Shown here one piece after another: positions 44,291 through 52,689 of a stretch of DNA of 64,000 bases. The number at the start of each line of letters is the position of its first letter. The first letter of the stretch is position 1. The position numbers and the translations under genes were made by a program. The notes under the pieces were generated by a model that was given only the letters and a program-made list of their open reading frames with translations, was not told the origin of the DNA and did not search any database. Source of the stretch: Rhizobium sp. BK376 (GTDB lineage Bacteria; Pseudomonadota; Alphaproteobacteria; Rhizobiales; Rhizobiaceae). The DNA lies in NCBI RefSeq assembly GCF_004341625.1, contig NZ_SLZG01000015.1, positions 62,001 to 126,000 on the forward strand, given 5' to 3'.

Positions 44291-45384
44291 CAGTCTCCTA
44301 CAAGCCGGTCATCTGGAACCGGACCAAAATGATCTATGATTGCGTCCTGCTGGCTGGGATCGTCATCTACATTCTCATTTTCCTGAAAGCTGGCCCGCTT
44401 CTATCGCCGGCGTTGCGCGATGTCGATCTGCCGACACAGCGGATGCGGGCCTTCGGTACACTGGCGCTGCTGATGCTGACAATCGTGCTGGCGATTGGAC
44501 CGCTCGCCCGCATCGATACGCGCTTTATTCCGCTGCTCTACAACAGACGTCACTTCGGCGTGATGACTGCGATTGTCGCCGCGACACATGCCTATTACGT
44601 TCTCGGCTGGTATTTTTCCTACAGCCCGACCCATGAGCTAACAGCTCTTTTCACCAGCAATACCAGCTTCAACAGTATTGCAGGTTTTCCCTTCGAGCTT
44701 TTCGGCGTTTTTGCGCTTGTCATTCTGGCTGTCCTTGCGGCTACGAGCCATGACTTCTGGCTTTCCTTCCTGACGCCGCCCTTGTGGAAGGCGATCCATA
44801 TGAGTGTATATTTCGCTTACGCGGCGATCATAATGCATGTGGCGCTTGGCGCGCTCCTCGATCGCCGTGATCTCGCCCTTGGGCTGCTCCTGGTCGGTGG
44901 ATTGGCACTGCTCTCAACGTTGCATCTGATCGCTGGGTGGCGTGAGGTTGCGGCAGATGCGGCTGCTTCGGCCACGGCAACCGAGGAACCCTGGATCGTC
45001 GTCGGCGATCTCTCTGAGATTGCCGAGGGCAGGGCGATCATCGGCGCGTCTCCAGGCGGCGAACGCATCGCGGTCTTTCGCTCGAAGGGTGGTCTGTCGG
45101 CCGTGTCGAATGTCTGCTCGCACCAGAATGGGCCAATCGGCGAAGGCAAGGTCGTTCTCGGATTCATTACCTGTCCGTGGCACGGCTATCAGTATCGGCT
45201 TGATGACGGCTGTTCGCCGCCGCCATTTCGCGATCGTATCCGTAAATATCGGGTTCAACTGCGAGGCTCGAATGTGCTCGTCGACCCCGAACCATTACCG
45301 CTAGGAGCAAAGCTGGAACCGTTTGCAATTCCTGCAGAACTGCTTGTTGCGTCTGCAAGCGTATCTAAGCAAGGAGGAGCCTGA
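44287..45384 (+). CDS. Ferric-reductase-like membrane domain fused to Rieske [2Fe-2S] domain
   Basis: The 365-residue protein has six membrane helices in the N-terminal 225 residues, with His residues placed as in haem-binding ferric reductase/MsrQ-type domains (ATHAYYVLGWYF, and KAIHMSVYFAYAAIIMHVAL with two His 13 apart). The C-terminal domain (about 235-345) is a Rieske ferredoxin with VCSHQNGPIGEG and ITCPWHGYQYRL, supplying two Cys and two His for a [2Fe-2S] cluster. The Rieske part should face the cytoplasm if the six-helix topology starts inside. This joins a transmembrane haem electron path with an iron-sulphur centre in one chain. It overlaps both neighbours by a few bases. Confidence 0.88.
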   Translation: MTVSYKPVIWNRTKMIYDCVLLAGIVIYILIFLKAGPLLSPALRDVDLPTQRMRAFGTLALLMLTIVLAIGPLARIDTRFIPLLYNRRHFGVMTAIVAATHAYYVLGWYFSYSPTHELTALFTSNTSFNSIAGFPFELFGVFALVILAVLAATSHDFWLSFLTPPLWKAIHMSVYFAYAAIIMHVALGALLDRRDLALGLLLVGGLALLSTLHLIAGWREVAADAAASATATEEPWIVVGDLSEIAEGRAIIGASPGGERIAVFRSKGGLSAVSNVCSHQNGPIGEGKVVLGFITCPWHGYQYRLDDGCSPPPFRDRIRKYRVQLRGSNVLVDPEPLPLGAKLEPFAIPAELLVASASVSKQGGA

Positions 45385-46154
45385 TGCTGAAGCCTGCTGA
45401 GCGTGGATTTTTCGTCGGCTATTTCAAGAAGGTACCGGCTGATGTCAGAGCGCTGATGATCGGCTTCATCGTGTTCTTCGTCGCCGGCATGGCGTCAGCT
45501 TCCGTACTCCTGTCTCTCAACACCGAAAGCCCCGGCGCGGGAAGCTATGCGGACGAACTGCATGGCGAGCATTTGACCGGCACGATAGAAGTCAAGCCAT
45601 ATCCGATATTGCGCGTCCCCGGGAATGGAACGACGCCTGCACGCGCCATCATGCTGGCGGGGTCGGGTAAATTTGGCGCGGACGACCGGGCGCTGCCGCT
45701 CGCCGGAAAGGCCGCTCGGGTCGGTGGCATCTTCGTCAAACGTGGAGATCTCGAGATGCTACTCGTCGGCGGCGGCGATGAATTGAAGGCCGCCGACCAA
45801 CAAGCTTCCGTGGCTCCGGTGCTCTCGCCACCACAGGATCTTGGGCGATGGCGGCTGACGGGTGAGATTTGCGACGGAAAATGCGGAGGTGGGGCGATGA
45901 AGCCCGGGACGGGCCTCGCGCACAAGGCCTGCGCCAATCTTTGCATTTCGGGCGGCGTCCCGCCGGTCTTCGTCTCCACCGCACCGGTTGACGGCCGCAT
46001 TTTCTTTATGCTCGCATCGAAGGATGGTGGCCCGATGCCGGCGGCTCTTCTCGACAAGACCAGTGTACCGGTGGCGCTTGAAGGAACTGTCGAACGCCGT
46101 GATGACCTGTTCATCTTTAAGGTCGAGCGCTTCGCTGACGGAGCAGGCGCATGA
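45384..46154 (+). CDS. Membrane-anchored protein with Cys/His motif, unknown function
   Basis: The 256-residue protein starts in the TGATG overlap with the Rieske gene. One membrane helix (about 24-46, LMIGFIVFFVAGMASASVLL) anchors a periplasmic region. That region has a first beta-rich part (GTIEVKPYPILRVPG, GKAARVGGIFVKRGD) and a second with the run GEICDGKCGGGAMKPGTG followed by AHKACANLCISGGVPPVFV. Four Cys and a His in that block suggest a metal or cluster site. I do not recognise the family. Its stop overlaps the next start (ATGA), so it is a firm member of the operon. Confidence 0.8.
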   Translation: MLKPAERGFFVGYFKKVPADVRALMIGFIVFFVAGMASASVLLSLNTESPGAGSYADELHGEHLTGTIEVKPYPILRVPGNGTTPARAIMLAGSGKFGADDRALPLAGKAARVGGIFVKRGDLEMLLVGGGDELKAADQQASVAPVLSPPQDLGRWRLTGEICDGKCGGGAMKPGTGLAHKACANLCISGGVPPVFVSTAPVDGRIFFMLASKDGGPMPAALLDKTSVPVALEGTVERRDDLFIFKVERFADGAGA

Positions 46155-46360
46155 GGGACGGTGTCTCAGGCTTTGGACGTCATTTATTTGGGCTGTTGCT
46201 GGCTACGACCGCAGCAATCGTGATCGTCGTCATCTGGGAATATGGCCTCGATTACCTTGACGGTACACCGTTCGAAGAATTGCAGTACGTGATCTTCGCC
46301 GTCGTGGCGATTGGACTGCTTTCCGGGTTGAACAATCTGATATCAAAGCTGATGGAGTAG
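46151..46360 (+). CDS. Small two-helix membrane protein
   Basis: A 69-residue protein whose ATG overlaps the stop of the previous gene by 4 bases. Helices are HLFGLLLATTAAIVIVVIWE and LQYVIFAVVAIGLLSGLNNL, with a short acidic loop (LDYLDGTPFEE). No family recognised. It closes the six-gene operon that starts with the SDR; 234 bases separate it from the next gene. Confidence 0.75.
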   Translation: MRDGVSGFGRHLFGLLLATTAAIVIVVIWEYGLDYLDGTPFEELQYVIFAVVAIGLLSGLNNLISKLME

Positions 46361-46594
46361 CGGCGCTCTGGCGTCCTGCTGCCTATGTAAACCGGCCATC
46401 CTACTGGGAAGCGCTGAGATCCTCGAGATCGCCGCCCGACAAGATCTTCATACACTCCTGGCGGCAAGAATGGCATTATTCCTCAACGATCTGTAACGTT
46501 TCCCCTGACCTTTGCAAAGAGGGTTGGCTCACCTTTTCCTTTGCGAGTGAAGGCCGAGCGTCACCTTTAACATTCCTAGGAAAGGCAGACCATC

Positions 46595-46837
46595 GTGGAA
46601 GTCGATATCGAAGAAACACCCAAGGAAACTGATGAAGAGCATGTTCGCTATCAAGCCTATATGCTCTGGCTTGAAGAGGGACAGCCTGAGGGAAAGGCTG
46701 ACGAGCATTGGCACAGGGCGCGTGACGCCGCGAGCGCCAAAGAACGGCATCTCAGCCCAAGAGCTCGAAGAAAAAAGTCTCGTGATATGTTCGGGCAGGC
46801 AACCTCCTGCCCGAAACACTCTCGCCACACGTGTTGA
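46595..46837 (+). CDS. DUF2934 small protein
   Basis: An 80-residue protein from GTG 46595 (AGGAAAGG ahead) containing the DUF2934 signature HVRYQAYMLWLEEGQPEGKA followed by DEHWHRARD. Such small acidic proteins are frequent in rhizobia next to glycogen, trehalose or stress genes; function unknown. The C-terminal tail is basic (RARRKKSRD). It ends 4 bases before the glycoside hydrolase start, so they are probably one transcript. Confidence 0.8.
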   Translation: MEVDIEETPKETDEEHVRYQAYMLWLEEGQPEGKADEHWHRARDAASAKERHLSPRARRKKSRDMFGQATSCPKHSRHTC

Positions 46838-46841
46838 TTCC

Positions 46842-49493
46842 ATGACGCTGAAAACTTCAATGTTCAAGACCGCCGAAGGCAAACGTCTCCTCGAAACGAC
46901 GGACGGCGTTGGCTGGCGCCGATGGGGACCCTATCTGGCAGAGCGCCAATGGGGGACCGTGCGAGAGGACTACAGTGCCAACGGTGATGCATGGCATGCG
47001 CTGACCTTCGACCAGGCTCGCAGCCGCGCCTATCGCTGGGGTGAAGATGGGATTGCCGGCTTTTGTGATGAGAGCATGCGATGGTGCCTGGGATTGGCGA
47101 TGTGGAACGGCCGGGACGAGATACTCAAGGAACGGCTGTTCGGCCTCAGCAACGAGCAGGGCAACCATGGAGAAGACGTCAAGGAGGTCTACCACTACCT
47201 CGACGCCACGCCGACGCACGCCTACCAGAAGATGGCCTATCGCTATCCGCAGGATGCCTTTCCGTATGGGGAACTGATTCGTGTTAACTCACAACGCTCG
47301 CGGTTGGAGCCGGAGTATGAACTCGCCGACACCGGTATTTTTGCCGATAAGCGCTTTTTTGATATCACGGTCGAATATGCCAAGGCGGCACCCGATGACA
47401 TCCTGATGCGGGTATCTGTCAAGAACGCGGCAAGTAGCGCTGCACGCATTCACGTCTTACCGCAAATCTGGGCACGAAACACATGGTCATGGAAACCCGG
47501 CAGTGAACGCCCAATCCTCAAGGCGATCGAGCCGGGCGACGTGCTTGCGCTCCGAGCCGGCAAGAAGACGTGGCGCTGGAGCAACGACAGTGCTGCCGAG
47601 CTGCTGTTTTGCGAAAACGAGACCAACGTGCCTCTTTTATTCGGATCGCCGGCCATTGGCCCGTTCAAGGATGGCATCAACGATTATATCGTCAACGGAG
47701 CAAGGACCGCGGTAAGTGCCGACGGATGTGGCACCAAGGCGGCGGCACATATCGTGCTTGATCTACCTGCATTGGGGAACCGCGAAATCCGGGTTCGCTG
47801 GCGCCCGGACGGCGTGGCAAGTGAACCTTTCGAAGACTTCGATACGATCCTAGCGCAACGCATCGATGAGGCGAACGAATTTTATAGTACACTTCAGGCG
47901 GGCATTCATGATGGAGATGCGCTGAAAGTCCAGCGGCAGGCACTGGCAGGCATGCTCTGGTCGAAACAGGTCTACCATTTCGACATTCCCACCTGGCTCG
48001 CTGGGGACCCAGCTCAGCCAACACCGCCAACCGAGCGGCTAACGGGCCGGAACGCCGACTGGCGCCATCTCAACAATGCCGATGTCATTTCGATGCCGGA
48101 TACATGGGAATATCCCTGGTATGCGGCTTGGGACCTTGCATTCCATTGCGTCTCTCTCGCTCTTGTCGATCCGGGTTTTGCGAAAGATCAGCTCGTTCTT
48201 TTTACGCGCGAATGGTTCATGCATCCGAACGGCCAGCTTCCGGCCTACGAGTGGGAGTTCGGCGATGTCAATCCGCCGGTCCACGCATGGGCGGCCCTCA
48301 AGGTCTATCAGACGGATCGCACCCTTACCGGCGTTGCCGATACTGATTTTCTCAAGCGGATATTCCACAAGCTGATGCTGAACTTTACCTGGTGGGTCAA
48401 TCGCAAGGACAGTGGGGGCCGGAATATCTTTCAGGGTGGCTTTCTCGGTCTCGATAACATCAGCCCATTCAACCGCTCGGAAATCCTGCCGGACGGTGCT
48501 TCGATCGACCAGGCCGACGGCACGGCCTGGATGGCTATGTATGCGCTCAACCTCATGCGCATCGCGCTGGAATTGTCGATGACCGACCCGGTCTATGAGG
48601 ATGTCGCGACAAAATTCTTCGAACATTTTCTCTCAATCGCCGGCGCAATGGCCGATGTGGCTGGCAGCGGACAAAGCCTTTGGCACCAGGCAGACGGCTT
48701 CTTCTACGACACCCTGCATACAGGAGGAGGCCAACTCCAGCCGATACCGGCGAGGTCGATGGTTGGCCTGATCCCCATCTTTGCGGTCGAGGTCCTTGAT
48801 CAGGCGATGCTCGACAAGGTTCCGGAATTTTCGAAACGCCTGCACTGGTTCCTCCAGCACCGGCCGCAGCTTGCAAACCTGGTTCCCAAATGGACCGAAC
48901 CGGGATCAGGCGAGCGAACCCTTCTTTCGCTGTTGCATGGCGATCGCTTGAGAGACCTGCTTCGCCGCATGCTCGATCAAGACGAGTTCCTTTCTGACTT
49001 CGGTGTGCGATCCATGTCGAAGGCCCATCTTGAGGCTCCATGTGACCTTGCATTTGCCGGCATGCACTTCGACGCCACCTACACGCCAGGAGAATCCGTT
49101 AACGGACTTTTCGGAGGCAACTCGAACTGGCGAGGACCGATCTGGATGCCCGTCAACTTTCTGCTCATTGACTCCTTGCGAAAATTCCACGCCTACTTTG
49201 GCGACGGTTACCGTGTGGAATGCCCTGTCGGTTCCGGTGTAATGCTCAATCTCGCCGGCGTCGCCGACGAGCTAAGCCTACGCCTGAAACAGCTCTTCAT
49301 TGCAGACGCCAAAGGACAGCGAACCTCGCTATCGTCAAGCTCGGTGATTGATGACAACCTGCTGTTTCACGAGTATTTCAATGGCGATACGGGCAGGGGC
49401 CTCGGCGCCTCCCATCAGACCGGCTGGACGGCGCTCGTTGCAAACCTAATCAACCGTGACATCTCCGCCTTCGAGCGCCCGGTGGTCGATTGA
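46842..49493 (+). CDS. Large glycoside hydrolase of the MGH1/GH63-like glucosidase group
   Basis: From ATG 46842 the protein has 883 residues (ATG 46860 is an alternative; the frame extends upstream over DUF2934, but that part is a shadow). It has no signal peptide. Regions include GVGWRRWGPYLAERQWGTVRED (in parts), a beta-sandwich N-terminal half, and an (alpha/alpha)6 barrel with MPDTWEYPWYAAWDLAFHCV, QLPAYEWEFGDVNPPVHAWA and NWRGPIWMPVNFLLIDSL. These match the MGH1-type proteins related to mannosylglycerate hydrolase and GH63 glucosidases. The Asp and Glu residues in those blocks are candidates for the catalytic pair. A cytoplasmic alpha-glycoside substrate is likely; its identity is open. 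Confidence 0.88.
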   Translation: MTLKTSMFKTAEGKRLLETTDGVGWRRWGPYLAERQWGTVREDYSANGDAWHALTFDQARSRAYRWGEDGIAGFCDESMRWCLGLAMWNGRDEILKERLFGLSNEQGNHGEDVKEVYHYLDATPTHAYQKMAYRYPQDAFPYGELIRVNSQRSRLEPEYELADTGIFADKRFFDITVEYAKAAPDDILMRVSVKNAASSAARIHVLPQIWARNTWSWKPGSERPILKAIEPGDVLALRAGKKTWRWSNDSAAELLFCENETNVPLLFGSPAIGPFKDGINDYIVNGARTAVSADGCGTKAAAHIVLDLPALGNREIRVRWRPDGVASEPFEDFDTILAQRIDEANEFYSTLQAGIHDGDALKVQRQALAGMLWSKQVYHFDIPTWLAGDPAQPTPPTERLTGRNADWRHLNNADVISMPDTWEYPWYAAWDLAFHCVSLALVDPGFAKDQLVLFTREWFMHPNGQLPAYEWEFGDVNPPVHAWAALKVYQTDRTLTGVADTDFLKRIFHKLMLNFTWWVNRKDSGGRNIFQGGFLGLDNISPFNRSEILPDGASIDQADGTAWMAMYALNLMRIALELSMTDPVYEDVATKFFEHFLSIAGAMADVAGSGQSLWHQADGFFYDTLHTGGGQLQPIPARSMVGLIPIFAVEVLDQAMLDKVPEFSKRLHWFLQHRPQLANLVPKWTEPGSGERTLLSLLHGDRLRDLLRRMLDQDEFLSDFGVRSMSKAHLEAPCDLAFAGMHFDATYTPGESVNGLFGGNSNWRGPIWMPVNFLLIDSLRKFHAYFGDGYRVECPVGSGVMLNLAGVADELSLRLKQLFIADAKGQRTSLSSSSVIDDNLLFHEYFNGDTGRGLGASHQTGWTALVANLINRDISAFERPVVD

Positions 49494-49976
49494 AGTCCTT
49501 TCTTCCTCCCGGCTCTCCTATGCACGATCATCCATTGATCGCGGTAAGTCTGGGCCCTGTGCAAGCCATGTTACGGCAACACTTGCCTCTCGCTTGCCCG
49601 CGACGGCAGTGAAACCCGGTTAATCTCGCGATGAATGGTTGCCTCGTTTCCACCGGAATATCCCGAGTTCGCGCTGATCGCGCAGGTGACATTGTAATCA
49701 CTCCCAGGCATGCCAACAGTAACCGCCAGAACATTCTCGGGACAATCAAATGCTTATTGACTACCCGGAGCAGTGGTTCGGATTCGGTATATACGAACAT
49801 CGGTCGTCGCCGGGATTGAGTTTCTCGCCAATCTTTCGTTGAGGGGTCTGTTTCGAGGTCAGCGCGTCGAGAATGCGATTGCTGAGGGAATATCATTCCA
49901 TCCATGTGCGTGGACCTTGCAGCGATCATCCCAGCCAGGGGGAAACGACGGACTGCAATTATTTCTGTCAATGACT
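49494..49976. other. Gene-free stretch after the glycoside hydrolase
   Basis: About 480 bases. A minus-strand frame of 147 codons exists but has no ribosome binding site and no recognisable protein features. No strong hairpin or repeat was seen. Confidence 0.45.
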
Positions 49977-50002
49977 GTAACGAATAGGACCGCGCTAGCG
50001 AA
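49977..50002 (+). promoter_or_regulatory. ECF (SigF-like) promoter
   Basis: GTAACG at 49977-49982, 16 bases, CGAA at 49999-50002. It is 38 bases ahead of the TPR-methyltransferase start. Confidence 0.78.
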
Positions 50003-50039
50003 GTGGGTCGAGGATTGACCTGTCACTCGGGGACATTTG

Positions 50040-51407
50040 ATGACGGCTGATAATTTGCCAAGGGACCACTCGAAGGCGCGCGAATTCTTGAATCATGCGA
50101 TGGCATTTCACGCTTCCGGCGATCTCGACCGTGCAGAGCAGTGTTATGTCGAGGTGCTGAACCATGGCTATCGGATCGCGGACATTTTGCCGTTGCTCGC
50201 CGGCGTAGTGGGCGCAAAGGGAAAGTACGAGGCTGCGATCGCTTACTGGAACGAGCTCCTTCAGATCCGTCCCGACCACCCGGTTGCGCTTCTGGAAAAA
50301 GGTGCTCTGCATTTGAAGGTTGGGGAGGCGGCGGAAGCAGTCGATTGCTTCGAGGCCGCCACGTTGGGCTTCCCGGACAATATGCTTGCACTCAACAATC
50401 TTGCCGTTGCACTTACCCAAGCCAATCGACAGCACGATGCTCTGGAGACGTTCCGCACCCTGGTGCGCCATCAACCAACAAACCTCCTGGCTCGACATCA
50501 GGTGCGTCGCTTAACATCGCGAATCGTGCCGTTCTGGCATATTCCGATGCTGAACGACACTCGACGCAATGACGCCTTCGAAGCGGCCATCGTTAAAGCA
50601 ATCGCTGAGCGAGGGCCGGATGCGAGCGTTCTTGATATCGGCACCGGCAGTGGGCTCCTGTCGATGATGGCTGCCAGAGCTGGGGCAAAACATGTCGTCA
50701 CCTGCGAGGTCGTGCCGGTGATCGCCGCGACTGCAAAAGAGATTGTCGAGCAGAACGGCTTTTCTGATCGTATCGTCGTCGTTAACAAGAGCTCCTCCGA
50801 ACTCGTCATCGGCGAGGATATCGATCGCCGCGCCGATATCCTTGTCTCCGAAATCCTGTCCAGCGACCTTCTTGCCGAAGACGTCCTCACCACCTTCGAG
50901 GATGCTCACAAGCGGTTGATCAACGAGGACGCGCTCGTCATTCCGCGCCGCGCGATGGCGGTAGGGTGCCTTGTGCAGAGCGAGATCTTGAACAAATATG
51001 CATTTGTCGACGAGGTCTCCGGCTTTGACGTCTCCGGCTTCGCGTCGCTCGCGCCGAACAAGCTTCCGGTGCACGGAACAATGACGGAATGGAAGCGGTT
51101 GTCACACGATGTCGATCTCCAGGTGATCGATCTCACCGGCACGATCCACGGCGAGGACTACCGCGTGATCGATATTCCTGTCGTGTCAGATGGAACGGCC
51201 GCCGGGATGGTGCAGTGGTTGAAAATCGATCTTGCCGAAGGGATAGAATTTGAGAACCATCCCGACGACTATCCGGACGGAGGATGGCTGCAGATCCTGC
51301 ATCCTTTCATCACGCCGGTGCCTGTCAAGGAAGGTTCGACCTTCAGGGTTATCGTCGGTCACGACCGCAGCAGCCTGATTGTCATGGCGGCACCGGTCAC
51401 CGGCTGA
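50040..51407 (+). CDS. TPR-PRMT-like SAM-dependent methyltransferase
   Basis: From ATG 50040 (CGGGGA ahead) the protein has 455 residues. TPR-type helices occupy about 10-155 (ASGDLDRAEQCYVEVLNHGY, PDNMLALNNLAVALTQANRQ). A class I methyltransferase domain follows: VLDIGTGSGLLSMMAARAGA is the SAM-binding motif I, HVVTCEVVPVIAATAKEIVE the acidic post-I strand, and ADILVSEILSSDLLAED corresponds to the PRMT double-Glu loop, with a C-terminal beta-barrel-like part. This is the architecture of PRMT7/PRMT9-like arginine methyltransferases. The second Glu position of the loop seems altered, so arginine methylation is inferred, not shown. It heads a three-gene unit behind a SigF-like promoter. Confidence 0.82.
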   Translation: MTADNLPRDHSKAREFLNHAMAFHASGDLDRAEQCYVEVLNHGYRIADILPLLAGVVGAKGKYEAAIAYWNELLQIRPDHPVALLEKGALHLKVGEAAEAVDCFEAATLGFPDNMLALNNLAVALTQANRQHDALETFRTLVRHQPTNLLARHQVRRLTSRIVPFWHIPMLNDTRRNDAFEAAIVKAIAERGPDASVLDIGTGSGLLSMMAARAGAKHVVTCEVVPVIAATAKEIVEQNGFSDRIVVVNKSSSELVIGEDIDRRADILVSEILSSDLLAEDVLTTFEDAHKRLINEDALVIPRRAMAVGCLVQSEILNKYAFVDEVSGFDVSGFASLAPNKLPVHGTMTEWKRLSHDVDLQVIDLTGTIHGEDYRVIDIPVVSDGTAAGMVQWLKIDLAEGIEFENHPDDYPDGGWLQILHPFITPVPVKEGSTFRVIVGHDRSSLIVMAAPVTG

Positions 51408-51445
51408 GAAAGACCTGCAATTCCAGGCTCACCGGAGGGAAGTCG

Positions 51446-52198
51446 GTGCAACAAGAAATCAAAGCTTTCGTCTTCGATGCGTACGGCACGCTTTACGACG
51501 TCCAGTCGGTCGAGCAAGTTGTAGAGGCTGCCTTTCCGAGCTACGGGAGCCTGATCACGGCCATCTGGCGAATAAAGCAGCTTGAATATACCTGGCTGAC
51601 ATCGCTGATGGGCAGATACGAGGACTTTTGGAGCCTGACGAAGCGTGCCCTTGATTACACGCTGCGGTCGCTTCATCTGGATGCAGATGTACAACGTGTC
51701 GAGCAAACCGCCGCCGCCTATCTCAGTCTCCGACCTTATGACGACGCACGAGATTGCCTGGAACGCTTGGCGCCGCAGAGGCTTGCAATTCTCTCTAACG
51801 GCAGCCCTGCGATGCTCTCCAATCTGGTGAAGAACTCCAGCTTCGAGGGATTTTTCGATCGCATTTTGAGCGTCGACAGCAGACGAGTGTTCAAACCGGC
51901 CAAAGACGCCTACGCCTTGGTGGAGCAAGAGCTTGGCGTGAGCCCCAAGGAGGTTGTCTTCGTGTCGTCGAATGGCTTTGATATTTGCGGCGCGAAGAAT
52001 TTCGGCTTCACGGTCGTGCGCGTTGCGCGTTCGACCGATCGATTCAGGGATGATCTCCCTTTGAAGGTCGATGAGCGTGCACTGTTCGATCTCCTGCGTG
52101 GTCAGGAGGCTGAAACGCTCGATCAGGTGGCAGATGTGACGGTGCGTTCGTTGGCCGAGATCCCCGGGCTGTTCGGCGATCGGGGGCGAAACGTCTGA
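51446..52198 (+). CDS. HAD-superfamily hydrolase, haloacid dehalogenase type II-like
   Basis: The 250-residue protein starts at GTG 51446 with GGAGG at good distance; earlier in-frame codons lie inside the methyltransferase gene. HAD motifs are FVFDAYGTLYDV (nucleophile Asp and acid), LAILSNGSPAML (motif II), KPAKDAYALVEQELG (Lys), and FVSSNGFDICGAKNFGF, the type II dehalogenase SSNxxD signature. Members hydrolyse L-2-haloacids or phosphate esters. It is 38 bases after the methyltransferase gene, and its stop overlaps the next ATG (TGATG). Confidence 0.9.
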   Translation: MQQEIKAFVFDAYGTLYDVQSVEQVVEAAFPSYGSLITAIWRIKQLEYTWLTSLMGRYEDFWSLTKRALDYTLRSLHLDADVQRVEQTAAAYLSLRPYDDARDCLERLAPQRLAILSNGSPAMLSNLVKNSSFEGFFDRILSVDSRRVFKPAKDAYALVEQELGVSPKEVVFVSSNGFDICGAKNFGFTVVRVARSTDRFRDDLPLKVDERALFDLLRGQEAETLDQVADVTVRSLAEIPGLFGDRGRNV

Positions 52199-52611
52199 TG
52201 TATCTCTATGTCAAGGCCATTCATCTCTTTGCCGTCATCCTCTTCATTGCAGGGATACTTGCCACGGCATTTGCTTTGCGCATAGTGACGTCGATGCCGC
52301 AAGACACAGGCGCCCGCCGGTTCGGGGAAATCGTTCTCCAGTGGGACGGGATGGTCACGACCCCGGCGCTTGCCGTGATCTGGGTTGCAGGCTTCACGAT
52401 GGCTTTCGGTGCCGGTTGGAGCACGTCGCTCTGGCTTCTGTTGAAGTTGGTTCCAGCAGCGTTCCTGACCGGTCTACACGGCGTCCAAGGGATCGTTTTG
52501 AAGCGTCAGCTCCAGGCGGTGTATCCGACCGCGCTGATCACCTGGGCGCCGCTTGCGATCCTTCTCGCCTTTGCAGCGATCGACTGGCTGGCCGTCACCA
52601 AACCTTTCTGA
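52198..52611 (+). CDS. Membrane protein, CopD/HemJ-like superfamily
   Basis: A 137-residue protein with four membrane helices. The opening MYLYVKAIHLFAVILFIAGI has the His placed as in CopD and HemJ-type proteins (a haem- or copper-linked fold). Other segments are TTPALAVIWVAGFTMAFGAG, LWLLLKLVPAAFLTGLHGVQ with a second His, and a last helix. Copper uptake, haem or protoporphyrinogen chemistry are possible; specific assignment is not justified. Translationally coupled to the HAD gene. Confidence 0.75.
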   Translation: MYLYVKAIHLFAVILFIAGILATAFALRIVTSMPQDTGARRFGEIVLQWDGMVTTPALAVIWVAGFTMAFGAGWSTSLWLLLKLVPAAFLTGLHGVQGIVLKRQLQAVYPTALITWAPLAILLAFAAIDWLAVTKPF

Positions 52612-52689
52612 TGTGATCCAGCAGTCATTTCTGATCGGCGCCTGTTCGCAATCGCAAGGTCAAGGACGTGTACGACGGATTCTGATAGC

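Noticed and set aside
46493..46518. GTAACG followed after 16 bases by CAAA, upstream of DUF2934
   Set aside because: The second box does not match CGWA and the distance to the gene is about 80 bases; too weak to count as a SigF-like site.
49528..49971. 147-codon minus-strand frame after the glycoside hydrolase
   Set aside because: No ribosome binding site, no recognisable domain, and Arg-rich composition.
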